Positions 26,265 to 34,442 of a stretch of 64,000 bases of DNA are shown here, piece by piece. The DNA is taken from assembly GCA_040510375.1 (NCBI GenBank), contig JBEVJC010000012.1:372001-436000 (forward strand), given 5' to 3'. A program made the translations under genes and the position numbers. The DNA is from JBEVJC01 sp040510375 (GTDB taxonomy: Bacteria > Bacteroidota > Bacteroidia > Chitinophagales > Chitinophagaceae). The notes beneath the pieces are model-generated. The model saw only the letters and a list, made by a program, of their open reading frames with translations. It did not search any database and was not told the origin of the DNA. Position 1 is the first letter of the stretch. The number at the start of each line of letters is the position of its first letter.

Positions 26265-26507
26265 TTATCTGGCTTTTGGTTTCCGGAAGATAGCATAGAT
26301 CTCAATTACCAGTCCGGCCAGGATCAGGATCGGTGCCAGGGTAATACGGGTGGCGCTGTAAATTTCCGATGCATTGAACTGGTTGGGGTCTTCGCTCTTG
26401 CCACCTGCCATCAGGAACATACCAAGGGTGATTACCAGCACGCCAATCAGCATCCAGGTATAGTTGCTTTTCGAAAACATCGAAGGACTAATTTTTTCTT
26501 CCGCCAT
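26265..26507 (-). CDS. DUF3098 small membrane protein
   Basis: Protein of 80 residues with two membrane segments: about 20-36 (MLIGVLVITLGMFLMAG) and 55-72 (LAPILILAGLVIEIYAIF). Between them is a short outside loop GGKSEDPNQFNASEIYSAT. It matches DUF3098, a family found mainly in Bacteroidetes and mostly between ftsX and uppP, as here. The function is unknown. Because it is conserved beside a cell-division gene and a lipid-carrier phosphatase, a role in envelope growth is a fair guess but no more. It starts 70 bp after ftsX and ends 4 bp before uppP. Confidence 0.85.
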   Translation of the reverse strand: MAEEKISPSMFSKSNYTWMLIGVLVITLGMFLMAGGKSEDPNQFNASEIYSATRITLAPILILAGLVIEIYAIFRKPKAR

Positions 26508-26576
26508 ATGGAATTATTTGGATCTGCAAGATAGGTTAAAATGCAAAAGGGCGCTACTCCGCTTGTCAAATGACCG

Positions 26577-27449
26577 TTAATACAGGTCATCCAGTTTCAT
26601 CCGCAGGTATTTCAGCACACTTCGATGCGTGCTGAGCAGTGTGATAAAGATGCCAAGAATGATCAGTCCGAAAAACAGGAGGCCAAGTGTCTGGTTATCA
26701 TGGATCGCCTTCATTTCGGGAAGGATCCTTTCTGCAGCTAAAATCACCAGGATCACTGCTGCAATCGCGATTATCCCGCTGATCGCCCCATTAATAATGG
26801 CCCGTACATTCATTGGTTTTGCAATGAACCAGCGGGTGGCACCCACCATCTGCATGGTTTTGATGAGGAAACGGTTACTGAACATGGCCAGGCGGATGGT
26901 ATTGTCGATCAGGAAAATCACCACCAGCGAGAGAATAATGGCCACCACCAGCAGTACAATGCTGATCTGGCGGACGTTTTTATTAAGATTATCGATCAGT
27001 ACCTTGGGGTATTTTACTTCGGTCACATAGGGATTGGCCTGCAGGTCGGCCTGGATCTTTGCCAGCGAATCGGAGTTCATATAATGCTGTTTCACCTTGA
27101 AATTGATACTGTTAGGCAGGGGATTCGCATCCAGTACGGCAATAGGGTCTTCGTTTCCGTCGCCAATCAGGATTTTCATTGCCTGGTCCTTATCCACGTA
27201 AGTCACTTCTTTGATGTAGGGCTGGCCTGAGATATAACTATATAAAACCGCACTGTCTTTTGGATTGAGGTCTCCCCTTAAAAAAGCCCTGACCTCCACA
27301 CTTTCCTTTAACACATAACCGATTTTGTTCGCATTGATCACCAGCCAGCCAATAATCCCCAGTACGAAGAGGACCAGTGTAACACCCACGATCGACATAA
27401 AATATGATGGTTTGCCGCGCTTGATAGAGGCTTTACCAGATTTGGCCAT
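26577..27449 (-). CDS. ftsX: Cell division protein FtsX
   Basis: Inner-membrane permease-like protein of 290 residues that with the ATPase FtsE controls peptidoglycan hydrolases at the septum. The N-terminus is basic and cytoplasmic (MAKSGKASIKRGKPSY), followed by TM1 at about 20-40. A periplasmic domain follows with ESVEVRAFLRGDLN and YIKEVTYVDKDQAMKILIGD, both typical of FtsX. Three more TM segments lie in the C-terminal half, with NRFLIKTMQMVGATRWFIAK between TM2 and TM3. FtsE is not adjacent, as is usual in Bacteroidetes. It is the first gene of the minus-strand group and its promoter faces that of leuS. Confidence 0.93.
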   Translation of the reverse strand: MAKSGKASIKRGKPSYFMSIVGVTLVLFVLGIIGWLVINANKIGYVLKESVEVRAFLRGDLNPKDSAVLYSYISGQPYIKEVTYVDKDQAMKILIGDGNEDPIAVLDANPLPNSINFKVKQHYMNSDSLAKIQADLQANPYVTEVKYPKVLIDNLNKNVRQISIVLLVVAIILSLVVIFLIDNTIRLAMFSNRFLIKTMQMVGATRWFIAKPMNVRAIINGAISGIIAIAAVILVILAAERILPEMKAIHDNQTLGLLFFGLIILGIFITLLSTHRSVLKYLRMKLDDLY

Positions 27450-27480
27450 AAGACTGTATTTATATATTGTAAGGGTTAAG

Positions 27481-27488
27481 CAAAAATA
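27481..27488 (-). promoter_or_regulatory. Candidate -7 element of ftsX
   Basis: On the minus strand 27488-27481 reads TATTTTTG, matching TAnnTTTG, 31 bases before the ATG. The same octamer occurs on the plus strand at 27509-27516 facing leuS, so the two genes may have back-to-back promoters. No good -33 match was seen for either. Confidence 0.4.
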
Positions 27489-27623
27489 GCAGTTTCACGG
27501 GTAATCTGTATTTTTGCAGCCCCTTTTAAACGGTGGTAATCTGTTGATATTGCCAGCCCTGTAAAAGTTTTTGTTAAAAGGCCTTGTACTATCGGTACAC
27601 CTGGTCAAATCAATCTGGTCATC

Positions 27624-30422
27624 ATGAGCGATAATTTTTCTACCACGGAACAGTCGGGTCAAAATGAATACCGGTTCCGCGAGATCGAACCTAAATGGCG
27701 TGAACATTGGAAACAATCCAATGTTTACCGGGTTAGCAATAAAAGCAACAAGCCAAAGTTTTATGTGCTGGATATGTTTCCCTATCCAAGCGGGGCCGGA
27801 CTTCATGTAGGCCATCCACTCGGTTATATCGCCTCCGATATCTACAGCCGTTACAAACGGTTAAAAGGATTTAATGTACTTCATCCGATGGGGTTTGATA
27901 GTTTTGGTCTGCCCGCGGAACAGTATGCCCTTGATACCGGACAACATCCTGCTGATACCACCAGGAATAATATCAGCACATTTAAAATGCAACTGGATAA
28001 TATCGGGTTTTCGTACGACTGGTCGCGCGAGATCCGGACCAGTGATCCGTCTTATTATAAATGGACGCAGTGGATTTTCCTGGAATTGTTCGATTCTTTT
28101 TATAACCGCAATACAAGGAAGGCAGAAAAGATCGGAGTACTTATCAGTGCTTTTGAAAAAGAAGGGAACCAGTCGTTTGTCTGCCCCGGCGATGATACCC
28201 TCCGGTTCACCGCTGATGAATGGGAAAACTTTGACGAGGGCCGGCGGCAGGATATCCTGATGAATTACCGGCTTTCATTTTGCGGATACGGTGAAGTAAA
28301 CTGGTGTGAAGCACTGGGTACCGTTCTTGCAAATGATGAAGTGGTAAACGGTGTAAGCGAACGTGGTGGGTTTCCGGTTGTGAAAAAGAAATTGCGCCAA
28401 TGGTACCTGCGGATTACTGAATACGCCGACCGTTTGCTGGAAGGCTTGTCCACCGTGGATTTCAGCGATGCAATGAAAGAAATGCAGACCAACTGGATCG
28501 GGAAGTCGAGCGGTGCCGAGATTGTTTTTGAACTGGATGGTATTGATAATGCTGCTGAAGGACTCCGCGTTTATACCACCCGGCCCGATACTATATTCGG
28601 TGTTGATTTTATGGTGATCGCTCCGGAACATCCGCTGGTTGACCTGTTGAAAACAGATCAGCAGCAGGGAGCAGTGGATGAATATATCACTTATGTGAAG
28701 AGTCGCAGTGAACGGGAACGGATGGCAGAGAAAAAAATTACCGGTGTGTTCACCGGGGCCTATGCACTGAACCCGTTCAACCAGGAAAAAATTCCAGTGT
28801 GGATCTCCGAATACGTACTGGCCGGTTACGGCACGGGTGCTATCATGGCTGTGCCCTGCGGTGATGAACGCGACCTGCGTTTCGCCAGGCATTTTGATAT
28901 CCCGGTGACCAATATTATCGGTGATTATTTTAACGGCGAAGAAGCCAATGCCACAAAGGATGCCATCCTGCAGCATTCCGGATTCCTTACCGGACTGGTA
29001 ATGCGGGACGCTATTGATGTGGTTATAAATGCTATTGAAGAAAAAGGCATCGGTATACGGAGAACCAATTATAAAATGCGTGATGCAGCATTCAGCCGGC
29101 AGCGCTATTGGGGAGAGCCATTTCCGATCAGCTGGATCGATGCTGTGGCCGTTCCGCTCAGTCAGCAGGAATTGCCACTGGAACTGCCGGTTGTTGAATC
29201 ATACAGGCCAGGTCCCAACGGTGAAGGCCCTCTGGCCAATCTGCCGGAATGGACATCGCGTCACCTGGAGACCAATACCATGCCCGGTTATGCAGGAAGC
29301 AGCTGGTATTTTCTCCGTTATATGGATCCGTTTAATGAAACCTCGTTTTGTGAACGGAGCATCTCCGATTACTGGAACCAGGTGGATGTTTATATCGGCG
29401 GTACCGAACATGCCGTGGGACATTTATTGTATAGCCGGATGTGGACCAAGATCCTGTTTGACCTGGGTTATATTGGTTTTGATGAACCGTTTAAAAAACT
29501 GGTCAACCAGGGAATGATCCAGGGCAGCAGCCGTTTTGTGTACCGCATTAAGGGGACCAATCAATTTGTTTCTGCCGGATTGAAAAACAATTACGATACC
29601 GACCAGATACATGTTGATGTTAACCTGGTAGACGGAGTGGAACTGGATATGGACGCATTTCGTAAATGGCGTCCTGAATATGCCGATGCCGGATTTATCC
29701 TGGAAGACGAAAAATATCTCTGTGGCATTGAAGTAGAAAAGATGTCGAAGAGCAAGTTTAATACTGTCAACCCGGATCAACTGGTTGCCCGTTATGGTGC
29801 CGATACCTTCCGCATGTATGAAATGTTCCTTGGACCAGTGGAGATGAGCAAACCCTGGGACACAAAAGGAATTGAAGGCGTACATCGTTTCCTTAAAAAA
29901 TTCTGGCGGCTGTTTTATGACGAAGTAAGGGGACAGGTTTGGAATAACGATAAAGCAACTGCCGCTGAATTGAAGGTCCTGCACCAGACAATCCGCCGGA
30001 TCGAAAATGATACCGAACGTTTCAGTTTCAATACTGCAGTAAGCGGATTCATGATCGCGGTGAATGAACTGGCTGACCTGGATTGCCACAAAAAAGAGAT
30101 CCTGGAAAAAATCCTGGTGCTGCTGGTGCCATATGCTCCCCATATCGCTGAGGAACTCTGGCAAAAGCTGGGAAATGCAGGATCCGCACTGGACGCGCCT
30201 TACCCGGTATTTGAACCATCACTGGTAGCAGAGAGTACAAAGGAATACCCGGTGTCGGTCAATGGTAAACTGCGCACCACCATGGTTGTTTCACTGGACG
30301 CTACACAGGCCATGGTTGATGAAATGGTACTGGCAAATGAAGTGGTGCAGAAATGGCTCGATGGTAATACACCGAAGAAAATAATTTTTGTAAAGAATAA
30401 AATGATCAACGTAGTGATCTGA
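27624..30422 (+). CDS. leuS: Leucine--tRNA ligase
   Basis: Cytoplasmic class I aminoacyl-tRNA synthetase of 932 residues that charges tRNA-Leu. The HIGH-type motif is HVGH at 61-64, within MFPYPSGAGLHVGHPLGY. The KMSKS motif is intact near residue 707 (VEKMSKSKFNTVNPDQL). The editing domain includes VYTTRPDTIFGVDFMVIAPE and the usual GTGAIMAVPCGDERD. The C-terminal anticodon-binding domain ends with VNGKLRTTMVV and KKIIFVKNKMINVVI. An insertion around 545-690 (for example FVYRIKGTNQFVSAGL) is typical of Bacteroidetes LeuRS. The gene begins 175 bp from ftsX and an EEP-family nuclease follows after 25 bp. Confidence 0.98.
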   Translation: MSDNFSTTEQSGQNEYRFREIEPKWREHWKQSNVYRVSNKSNKPKFYVLDMFPYPSGAGLHVGHPLGYIASDIYSRYKRLKGFNVLHPMGFDSFGLPAEQYALDTGQHPADTTRNNISTFKMQLDNIGFSYDWSREIRTSDPSYYKWTQWIFLELFDSFYNRNTRKAEKIGVLISAFEKEGNQSFVCPGDDTLRFTADEWENFDEGRRQDILMNYRLSFCGYGEVNWCEALGTVLANDEVVNGVSERGGFPVVKKKLRQWYLRITEYADRLLEGLSTVDFSDAMKEMQTNWIGKSSGAEIVFELDGIDNAAEGLRVYTTRPDTIFGVDFMVIAPEHPLVDLLKTDQQQGAVDEYITYVKSRSERERMAEKKITGVFTGAYALNPFNQEKIPVWISEYVLAGYGTGAIMAVPCGDERDLRFARHFDIPVTNIIGDYFNGEEANATKDAILQHSGFLTGLVMRDAIDVVINAIEEKGIGIRRTNYKMRDAAFSRQRYWGEPFPISWIDAVAVPLSQQELPLELPVVESYRPGPNGEGPLANLPEWTSRHLETNTMPGYAGSSWYFLRYMDPFNETSFCERSISDYWNQVDVYIGGTEHAVGHLLYSRMWTKILFDLGYIGFDEPFKKLVNQGMIQGSSRFVYRIKGTNQFVSAGLKNNYDTDQIHVDVNLVDGVELDMDAFRKWRPEYADAGFILEDEKYLCGIEVEKMSKSKFNTVNPDQLVARYGADTFRMYEMFLGPVEMSKPWDTKGIEGVHRFLKKFWRLFYDEVRGQVWNNDKATAAELKVLHQTIRRIENDTERFSFNTAVSGFMIAVNELADLDCHKKEILEKILVLLVPYAPHIAEELWQKLGNAGSALDAPYPVFEPSLVAESTKEYPVSVNGKLRTTMVVSLDATQAMVDEMVLANEVVQKWLDGNTPKKIIFVKNKMINVVI

Positions 30423-30447
30423 TATGTAAATCCGAAAAATCCCTCAC

Positions 30448-31299
30448 ATGAAACGTATTGTTCTCTTCTTTTTTCTGGTTGCTTTAGTTAAGATTGGTAA
30501 TTCCCAGGGTCTGAATATAATGACCTTTAATATCCGGTTGAATGTTGCATCCGATAGCCTTAATGCATGGCCACACCGGATCGACAAGGTTGTATCGCAG
30601 GTTTTGTACCACCAGGTCGACCTGCTTGGGGTTCAGGAAGCCCGGCCCGAGCAGATGATTGATCTCCGTACTAAACTGCCGGGATACCGGTCGATCGGTG
30701 GTGGCAGGGACAATGGCACCGATAAAGGAGAGGCCTCTGCAATTTTCTACGATACAACAACGCTGGTGGCATTGCAATCGGGGATGTTCTGGTTATCAAA
30801 AACACCTGATATTCCCGGCAGCCTTGGTTGGGATGCGCAGATCACCAGGATGGTAACCTGGAGTAAGTTCAGGGAGAAGAAAAACGGGAAAATATTTTTT
30901 GCGTTCAATACCCATTTTGATCATATCGGTAAGGAGGCAAGAAGGGAAAGTGCGAAGTTGTTACTGGAACAGGTGAATAAAATAGCGGGCAATACTGCTT
31001 CGGTTATCACAGGTGATTTTAATGCGAGACCCGAAGATGAGCCCATCCGCGTAATCGTTGATAAAAACAATCCGCTTCGACTTACCGATAGCAGGGAACT
31101 GTCCGCCACTGGTCATTATGGTCCCACCGGGACGTTTAATGGTTTTCAATCAAAGGAGGTGCATGATTCACCCATTGATTATATATTTATCAAAGGCGAC
31201 TGGAAAGTGAAGAGCCATGCCACCATTTCAGAGTCATGGGATGGACGATTTGCTTCAGACCATTTTGCAGTGCTAACAAGGCTTTCCTTAAAAAAATGA
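30448..31299 (+). CDS. Endonuclease/exonuclease/phosphatase family protein
   Basis: Predicted exported hydrolase of 283 residues. A signal peptide covers about 1-19 (IVLFFFLVALVKIGNSQG). The EEP fold motifs are clear: LNIMTFNIRLN at the start, LLGVQEARPEQ (metal-binding Glu), NTHFDHIGKEAR, VITGDFNARPEDEP and, near the end, GRFASDHFAVL (catalytic Asp-His). The family covers nucleases, sphingomyelinases and inositol phosphatases, and the sequence alone does not decide. It starts 25 bp after leuS, so it can be on the same mRNA, and the M23-like gene overlaps its stop by 4 bp. Confidence 0.9.
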   Translation: MKRIVLFFFLVALVKIGNSQGLNIMTFNIRLNVASDSLNAWPHRIDKVVSQVLYHQVDLLGVQEARPEQMIDLRTKLPGYRSIGGGRDNGTDKGEASAIFYDTTTLVALQSGMFWLSKTPDIPGSLGWDAQITRMVTWSKFREKKNGKIFFAFNTHFDHIGKEARRESAKLLLEQVNKIAGNTASVITGDFNARPEDEPIRVIVDKNNPLRLTDSRELSATGHYGPTGTFNGFQSKEVHDSPIDYIFIKGDWKVKSHATISESWDGRFASDHFAVLTRLSLKK

Positions 31300-32000
31300 C
31301 AAACCCCTACCTGAAAGTTTTATTAAAGTATGGACCGTCATTCCTGCCGGTGGTTCCCTTTAACCCGGAGGAGGAAAAACTTATTACGCTGGATTTCACC
31401 AGCAACAACCACTCACTCACAGAAGAGCTGCTGAATAATATTAGTCTGTTTGAAGATTACATCGACAAACAGCTAAGAGATGCCGGTGCACGGTATGGCA
31501 TTGGTGGATATGGCGAATTACGTAAGATTTATTCGCGGAGCAGTTTGTTTGATGCCGGCGCAGCCGATGAACCCCGGAGGCTGCATCTTGGTACGGATAT
31601 CTGGGGACAGGCCGGAACTCCCGTCAGTACTGCACTTCCGGCCATGGTACATAGCTGGGCCAACAATAATACATCAGGCGATTACGGTGCTACCATCATT
31701 CTCCAACACGAGCTCGACGAAGTGAGGTTTTTTACGTTGTACGGACATCTCAGTGCTGATTCGCTCTTGGGACTGGAACCGGGTCTTATCCTTCCGCCGG
31801 GCAGGGAATTCGCGCGGTTTGGAATTCCGGCAGAAAACGGGAACTGGCCTCCGCACCTGCATTTCCAGATTATAACCGATCCCGGAGACCGGAAAGGTGA
31901 CTATCCCGGTGTATGCCGTTTTTCAGAAAAAGAAATCTGGATGCGTAACTCGCCACAGCCCGACCTCATCTTAAAAATGAACAGGTATATTTCCCCGTAA
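31296..32000 (+). CDS. M23 family peptidase-like protein (no signal peptide)
   Basis: Protein of 234 residues with a LytM/M23 zinc-peptidase domain. Zinc and catalytic residues are His97 and Asp101 (LHLGTDIW), His151 (LYGHLS) and His187/His189 (PPHLHFQ). The start at 31296 overlaps the nuclease stop (ATGA); an upstream start inside the nuclease gene would give a non-conserved extension. M23 enzymes normally cut peptidoglycan cross-links outside the cytoplasm, but no signal peptide or membrane segment is visible: the N-terminus MTNPYLKVLLKYGP is not a leader. Either export is indirect, or the protein acts on another peptide or in lysed cells. Related signal-less proteins are known to me in this phylum but have no settled role. 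Confidence 0.8.
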   Translation: MTNPYLKVLLKYGPSFLPVVPFNPEEEKLITLDFTSNNHSLTEELLNNISLFEDYIDKQLRDAGARYGIGGYGELRKIYSRSSLFDAGAADEPRRLHLGTDIWGQAGTPVSTALPAMVHSWANNNTSGDYGATIILQHELDEVRFFTLYGHLSADSLLGLEPGLILPPGREFARFGIPAENGNWPPHLHFQIITDPGDRKGDYPGVCRFSEKEIWMRNSPQPDLILKMNRYISP

Positions 32001-32005
32001 CTTTG
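31998..32005 (+). promoter_or_regulatory. Candidate -7 element before the YdcZ-like gene
   Basis: TAACTTTG at 31998-32005 matches TAnnTTTG and overlaps the stop codon of the M23-like gene, 22 bases before the ATG at 32028. There is no clear -33 element. It could give the transporter and ruvB their own promoter. Confidence 0.35.
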
Positions 32006-32027
32006 CCGGAACCTATAAACAGATTCC

Positions 32028-32471
32028 ATGAAGTACATGATGATGATTTGTACGTTGTGTGCAGGCGCACTCCTGCCGATGCAGGCGATCCTCAACAGCA
32101 AACTGGGGCGACAGATCGGCGGCCCCATGATGGGGTCGATGATGAGTTTTGTGGTGGGACTGGTGTTCCTGGTTTTTTTTAATATTGCCGCTAACTACTC
32201 AGCGGTGGCACAACTTAAGAATACCCATGCCAGTCCCTGGTGGATCTGGATAGGAGGCTTGCTGGGCGCCATTTTCGTTGGATTTATCACCTGGGTCAAC
32301 CAGAAGCAGGGTATTGCACTCACCTTTTCACTGGTGGTAAGCGGGCAGTTGCTGATTTCCCTCTTCATTGATCACTATGGATTATTTGGCTCGGAGGTTC
32401 GTACAATTAACTTTGAAAAGATCCTTGGAGTAGTACTGATCCTTGGTGGCATGTTGCTGATCAAGAAATAA
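32028..32471 (+). CDS. YdcZ-like DMT family transporter
   Basis: Inner-membrane protein of 147 residues with five hydrophobic segments. The N-terminal GALLPMQAILNSKLGRQIGG followed by PMMGSMMSFVVGLVFL is the signature of the YdcZ (DUF606) group of the drug/metabolite transporter superfamily. WWIWIGGLLGAIFVGFITW and the final FEKILGVVLILGGMLLI also fit. Single-unit members of this group work as dimers or as pairs of genes; only one unit is found here. The substrate is unknown. ruvB starts 5 bp after its stop, which is an accidental-looking but tight pairing. Confidence 0.85.
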   Translation: MKYMMMICTLCAGALLPMQAILNSKLGRQIGGPMMGSMMSFVVGLVFLVFFNIAANYSAVAQLKNTHASPWWIWIGGLLGAIFVGFITWVNQKQGIALTFSLVVSGQLLISLFIDHYGLFGSEVRTINFEKILGVVLILGGMLLIKK

Positions 32472-32476
32472 AAATT

Positions 32477-33508
32477 ATGGACAATCCCAATCTTAATAAA
32501 GAAAAATCATCACTTACGCAGGCCGACAGGGAGTTTGAAAATAATATCCGTCCGGCCCAGATCAGTGAGTTTGCCGGTCAGCCCCAGCTGATCGAGAACC
32601 TGCAGATTTTTATCCGTGCAGCAAAAATCCGCGGTGAAGCACTCGACCATGTTTTGTTTCACGGACCTCCCGGATTGGGAAAAACAACATTGTCGCGCAT
32701 CGTGGCAAATGAACTGGGAGTAAATATCCGGGAGACATCCGGTCCGGTTATAGAGAAACCGGCCGACCTTGCCGGATTACTTACCGGCCTGGAACCAAAT
32801 GATGTACTGTTTATTGATGAGATTCACCGGCTGAGTACGGTTGTGGAAGAATACCTGTATGCGGCAATGGAAGATTATAAGATCGATATCATGATCGATT
32901 CCGGACCCAATGCAAGAAGCATCCAGTTATCGCTTAATCCGTTTACACTTATTGGTGCCACCACGAGAAGCGGTTTGCTGACTGCACCGTTGCTTTCCAG
33001 GTTTGCTATCAAGTCGCGGCTTGAATACTATACCTCCGATGTATTAAACAGCATTATCAAACGCGCAGCCGGTATTCTCGGCACATCTATTACCACCGAT
33101 GCAGTTGCAGAAATAGGAAGGCGGAGCCGCGGTACACCCCGCATCGCCAATGGCCTGTTGCGGCGGGTACGTGATTTTGCACAGGTATTAAACGATGGTG
33201 CCATTGACCTCGTTATTACACAACATGCACTCAAGGCACTCAATGTTGATGAACATGGACTGGATGATATGGATAACCGGATCCTGATGACCATCATTGA
33301 AAAATTCAAGGGTGGTCCGGTGGGAATTACCACCATTGCTACAGCTGTTGGGGAGGAAGCCGGTACACTGGAGGAAGTATATGAGCCGTTCCTGATCCAG
33401 GAAGGATTTATGCAGCGTACACCCCGTGGCCGTGAAGTCACTGCCAAGGCCTATGCACACCTTGGTAAACAAAAAGGCCCCGATGGGCCACAGGCGCAAC
33501 TTTGGTAA
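32477..33508 (+). CDS. ruvB: Holliday junction branch migration DNA helicase RuvB
   Basis: Cytoplasmic AAA+ motor of 343 residues that, with RuvA, drives Holliday-junction branch migration in recombination repair. Walker A GPPGLGKTT is at 63-71 and Walker B is VLFIDEIHRLS. Sensor motif IGATTRSGLLTAPLLSRF with the arginine finger is present, and the C-terminal winged helix includes GGPVGITTIATAVGEE and EPFLIQEGFMQRTPRGR. Length and motif order are normal. ruvA is not nearby and ruvC is 11 kb away, so the three ruv genes are unlinked, as is common in Bacteroidetes. The downstream response regulator is convergent. Confidence 0.98.
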   Translation: MDNPNLNKEKSSLTQADREFENNIRPAQISEFAGQPQLIENLQIFIRAAKIRGEALDHVLFHGPPGLGKTTLSRIVANELGVNIRETSGPVIEKPADLAGLLTGLEPNDVLFIDEIHRLSTVVEEYLYAAMEDYKIDIMIDSGPNARSIQLSLNPFTLIGATTRSGLLTAPLLSRFAIKSRLEYYTSDVLNSIIKRAAGILGTSITTDAVAEIGRRSRGTPRIANGLLRRVRDFAQVLNDGAIDLVITQHALKALNVDEHGLDDMDNRILMTIIEKFKGGPVGITTIATAVGEEAGTLEEVYEPFLIQEGFMQRTPRGREVTAKAYAHLGKQKGPDGPQAQLW

Positions 33509-33532
33509 GACCAGATTATAATGTAAAGGCAT

Positions 33533-33559
33533 AAAAAAAGCGATCCCGATGGATCGCTT
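33533..33559 (-). terminator. Terminator of the response regulator gene
   Basis: On the minus strand AAGCGATCC pairs with GGATCGCTT around loop ATCG and is followed by seven T. It lies 19 bases after the response regulator stop (33578) and 24 bases after the convergent ruvB stop; the plus-strand side lacks a T run. Confidence 0.85.
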
Positions 33560-33577
33560 GATATATTCAGATCAGTT

Positions 33578-34273
33578 TTATTGTACTACCAGACGGAAGC
33601 CGTTTCCATGGATATTAACGATCTCGATCTTTGGATCGTCTTTCAGGTATTTCCTGAGTTTGGCGATATACACATCCATACTGCGGCCGTTAAAATAAGT
33701 ATCACTGCCCCAGATTTTTTTCAACGCCTGTTCCCTTGGGAGCAGGTCGTTCAGGTGTTCGGCCAGCATTTTAAGCAACTCATTTTCCTTTGGCGATAAT
33801 GTCTGTGTGATATCGTTATGGATCAGCTGGCGGAGTTTGGGATTGAAATGATAGGTAGACAGGCTGAATTCGCGGTTCTCTGTTTCTTTGTTGATCTCTT
33901 CATTCCTTTTAAGGATCGCCTTGATCTTTAACAACAATACTTCGCTGTCGAATGGTTTGGTGATATAATCATCGGCGCCGAGTTTATACCCCTGGATGAT
34001 ATCGTCCTTCATGGTTTTTGCACTCAGGAAAAAGAGAGGTATATCAGGATCAACGTCCCGTATTTCTTCCGCAAGTGTAAAGCCATCCATATTCGGCATC
34101 ATAACATCAAGCAGGCAAAGCTCAAATTTTTCGCGTTGGAATGCTGCGAGACCCAGACGGCCATCCCTTTCCAGCGTCACATCATAATCATTCAATTCAA
34201 GATAGTTCTTCAGCACGCTTCCGAGATTGGGATCATCTTCGCACAACAAGATTTTTGGTTTCTTCGATTCCAT
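33578..34273 (-). CDS. OmpR/PhoB-family response regulator
   Basis: Cytoplasmic two-component regulator of 231 residues. Receiver domain 1-120: acidic pair at 12-14 (CEDD), phospho-acceptor Asp56 in LLDVMMPNMDG, conserved Ser/Thr in FLSAKT and Lys in DYITKPF. Winged-helix effector domain 135-231 with TLSPKENELLKMLAEHL, YFNGRSMDVYIAKLRKYL and VNIHGNGFRLVV, as in PhoB. It resembles RprY-type regulators of Bacteroidetes. The ATG at 34273 is taken because the upstream in-frame extension is rich in aromatic residues and has no family match. No histidine kinase is adjacent, so the partner lies elsewhere. Its own terminator follows. Confidence 0.92.
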   Translation of the reverse strand: MESKKPKILLCEDDPNLGSVLKNYLELNDYDVTLERDGRLGLAAFQREKFELCLLDVMMPNMDGFTLAEEIRDVDPDIPLFFLSAKTMKDDIIQGYKLGADDYITKPFDSEVLLLKIKAILKRNEEINKETENREFSLSTYHFNPKLRQLIHNDITQTLSPKENELLKMLAEHLNDLLPREQALKKIWGSDTYFNGRSMDVYIAKLRKYLKDDPKIEIVNIHGNGFRLVVQ

Positions 34274-34442
34274 GTGTTTATAAGTTTGATTCTGTTGGAC
34301 AATAAATATAATGGGCCTTCCAAAGAGGGAGTAAGGTAAATAATTATTTGTTAAGAGTACCCGAAAAGGGGTTTGCCGCAAATATCCATATTCCCGCGAC
34401 TGATATCCGGCGTGCCAATTGTTTTTTTATCTTACGGCAATT

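Noticed and set aside
27450..27623. tRNA gene in the ftsX-leuS gap.
   Set aside because: Short dyads such as GTAC-TATCG-GTAC are present but no cloverleaf, TTCAA loop or CCA end was found.
28275..28976. Open frame of 233 codons on the minus strand inside leuS.
   Set aside because: Antisense to the editing domain of leuS; no family match and no start context.
29424..30164. Open frame of 246 codons on the minus strand inside leuS.
   Set aside because: Same reason; the leuS frame is complete and conserved here.
34274..34381. N-terminal extension of the response regulator.
   Set aside because: Receiver domains start near the ATG at 34273; the extension has no family match.
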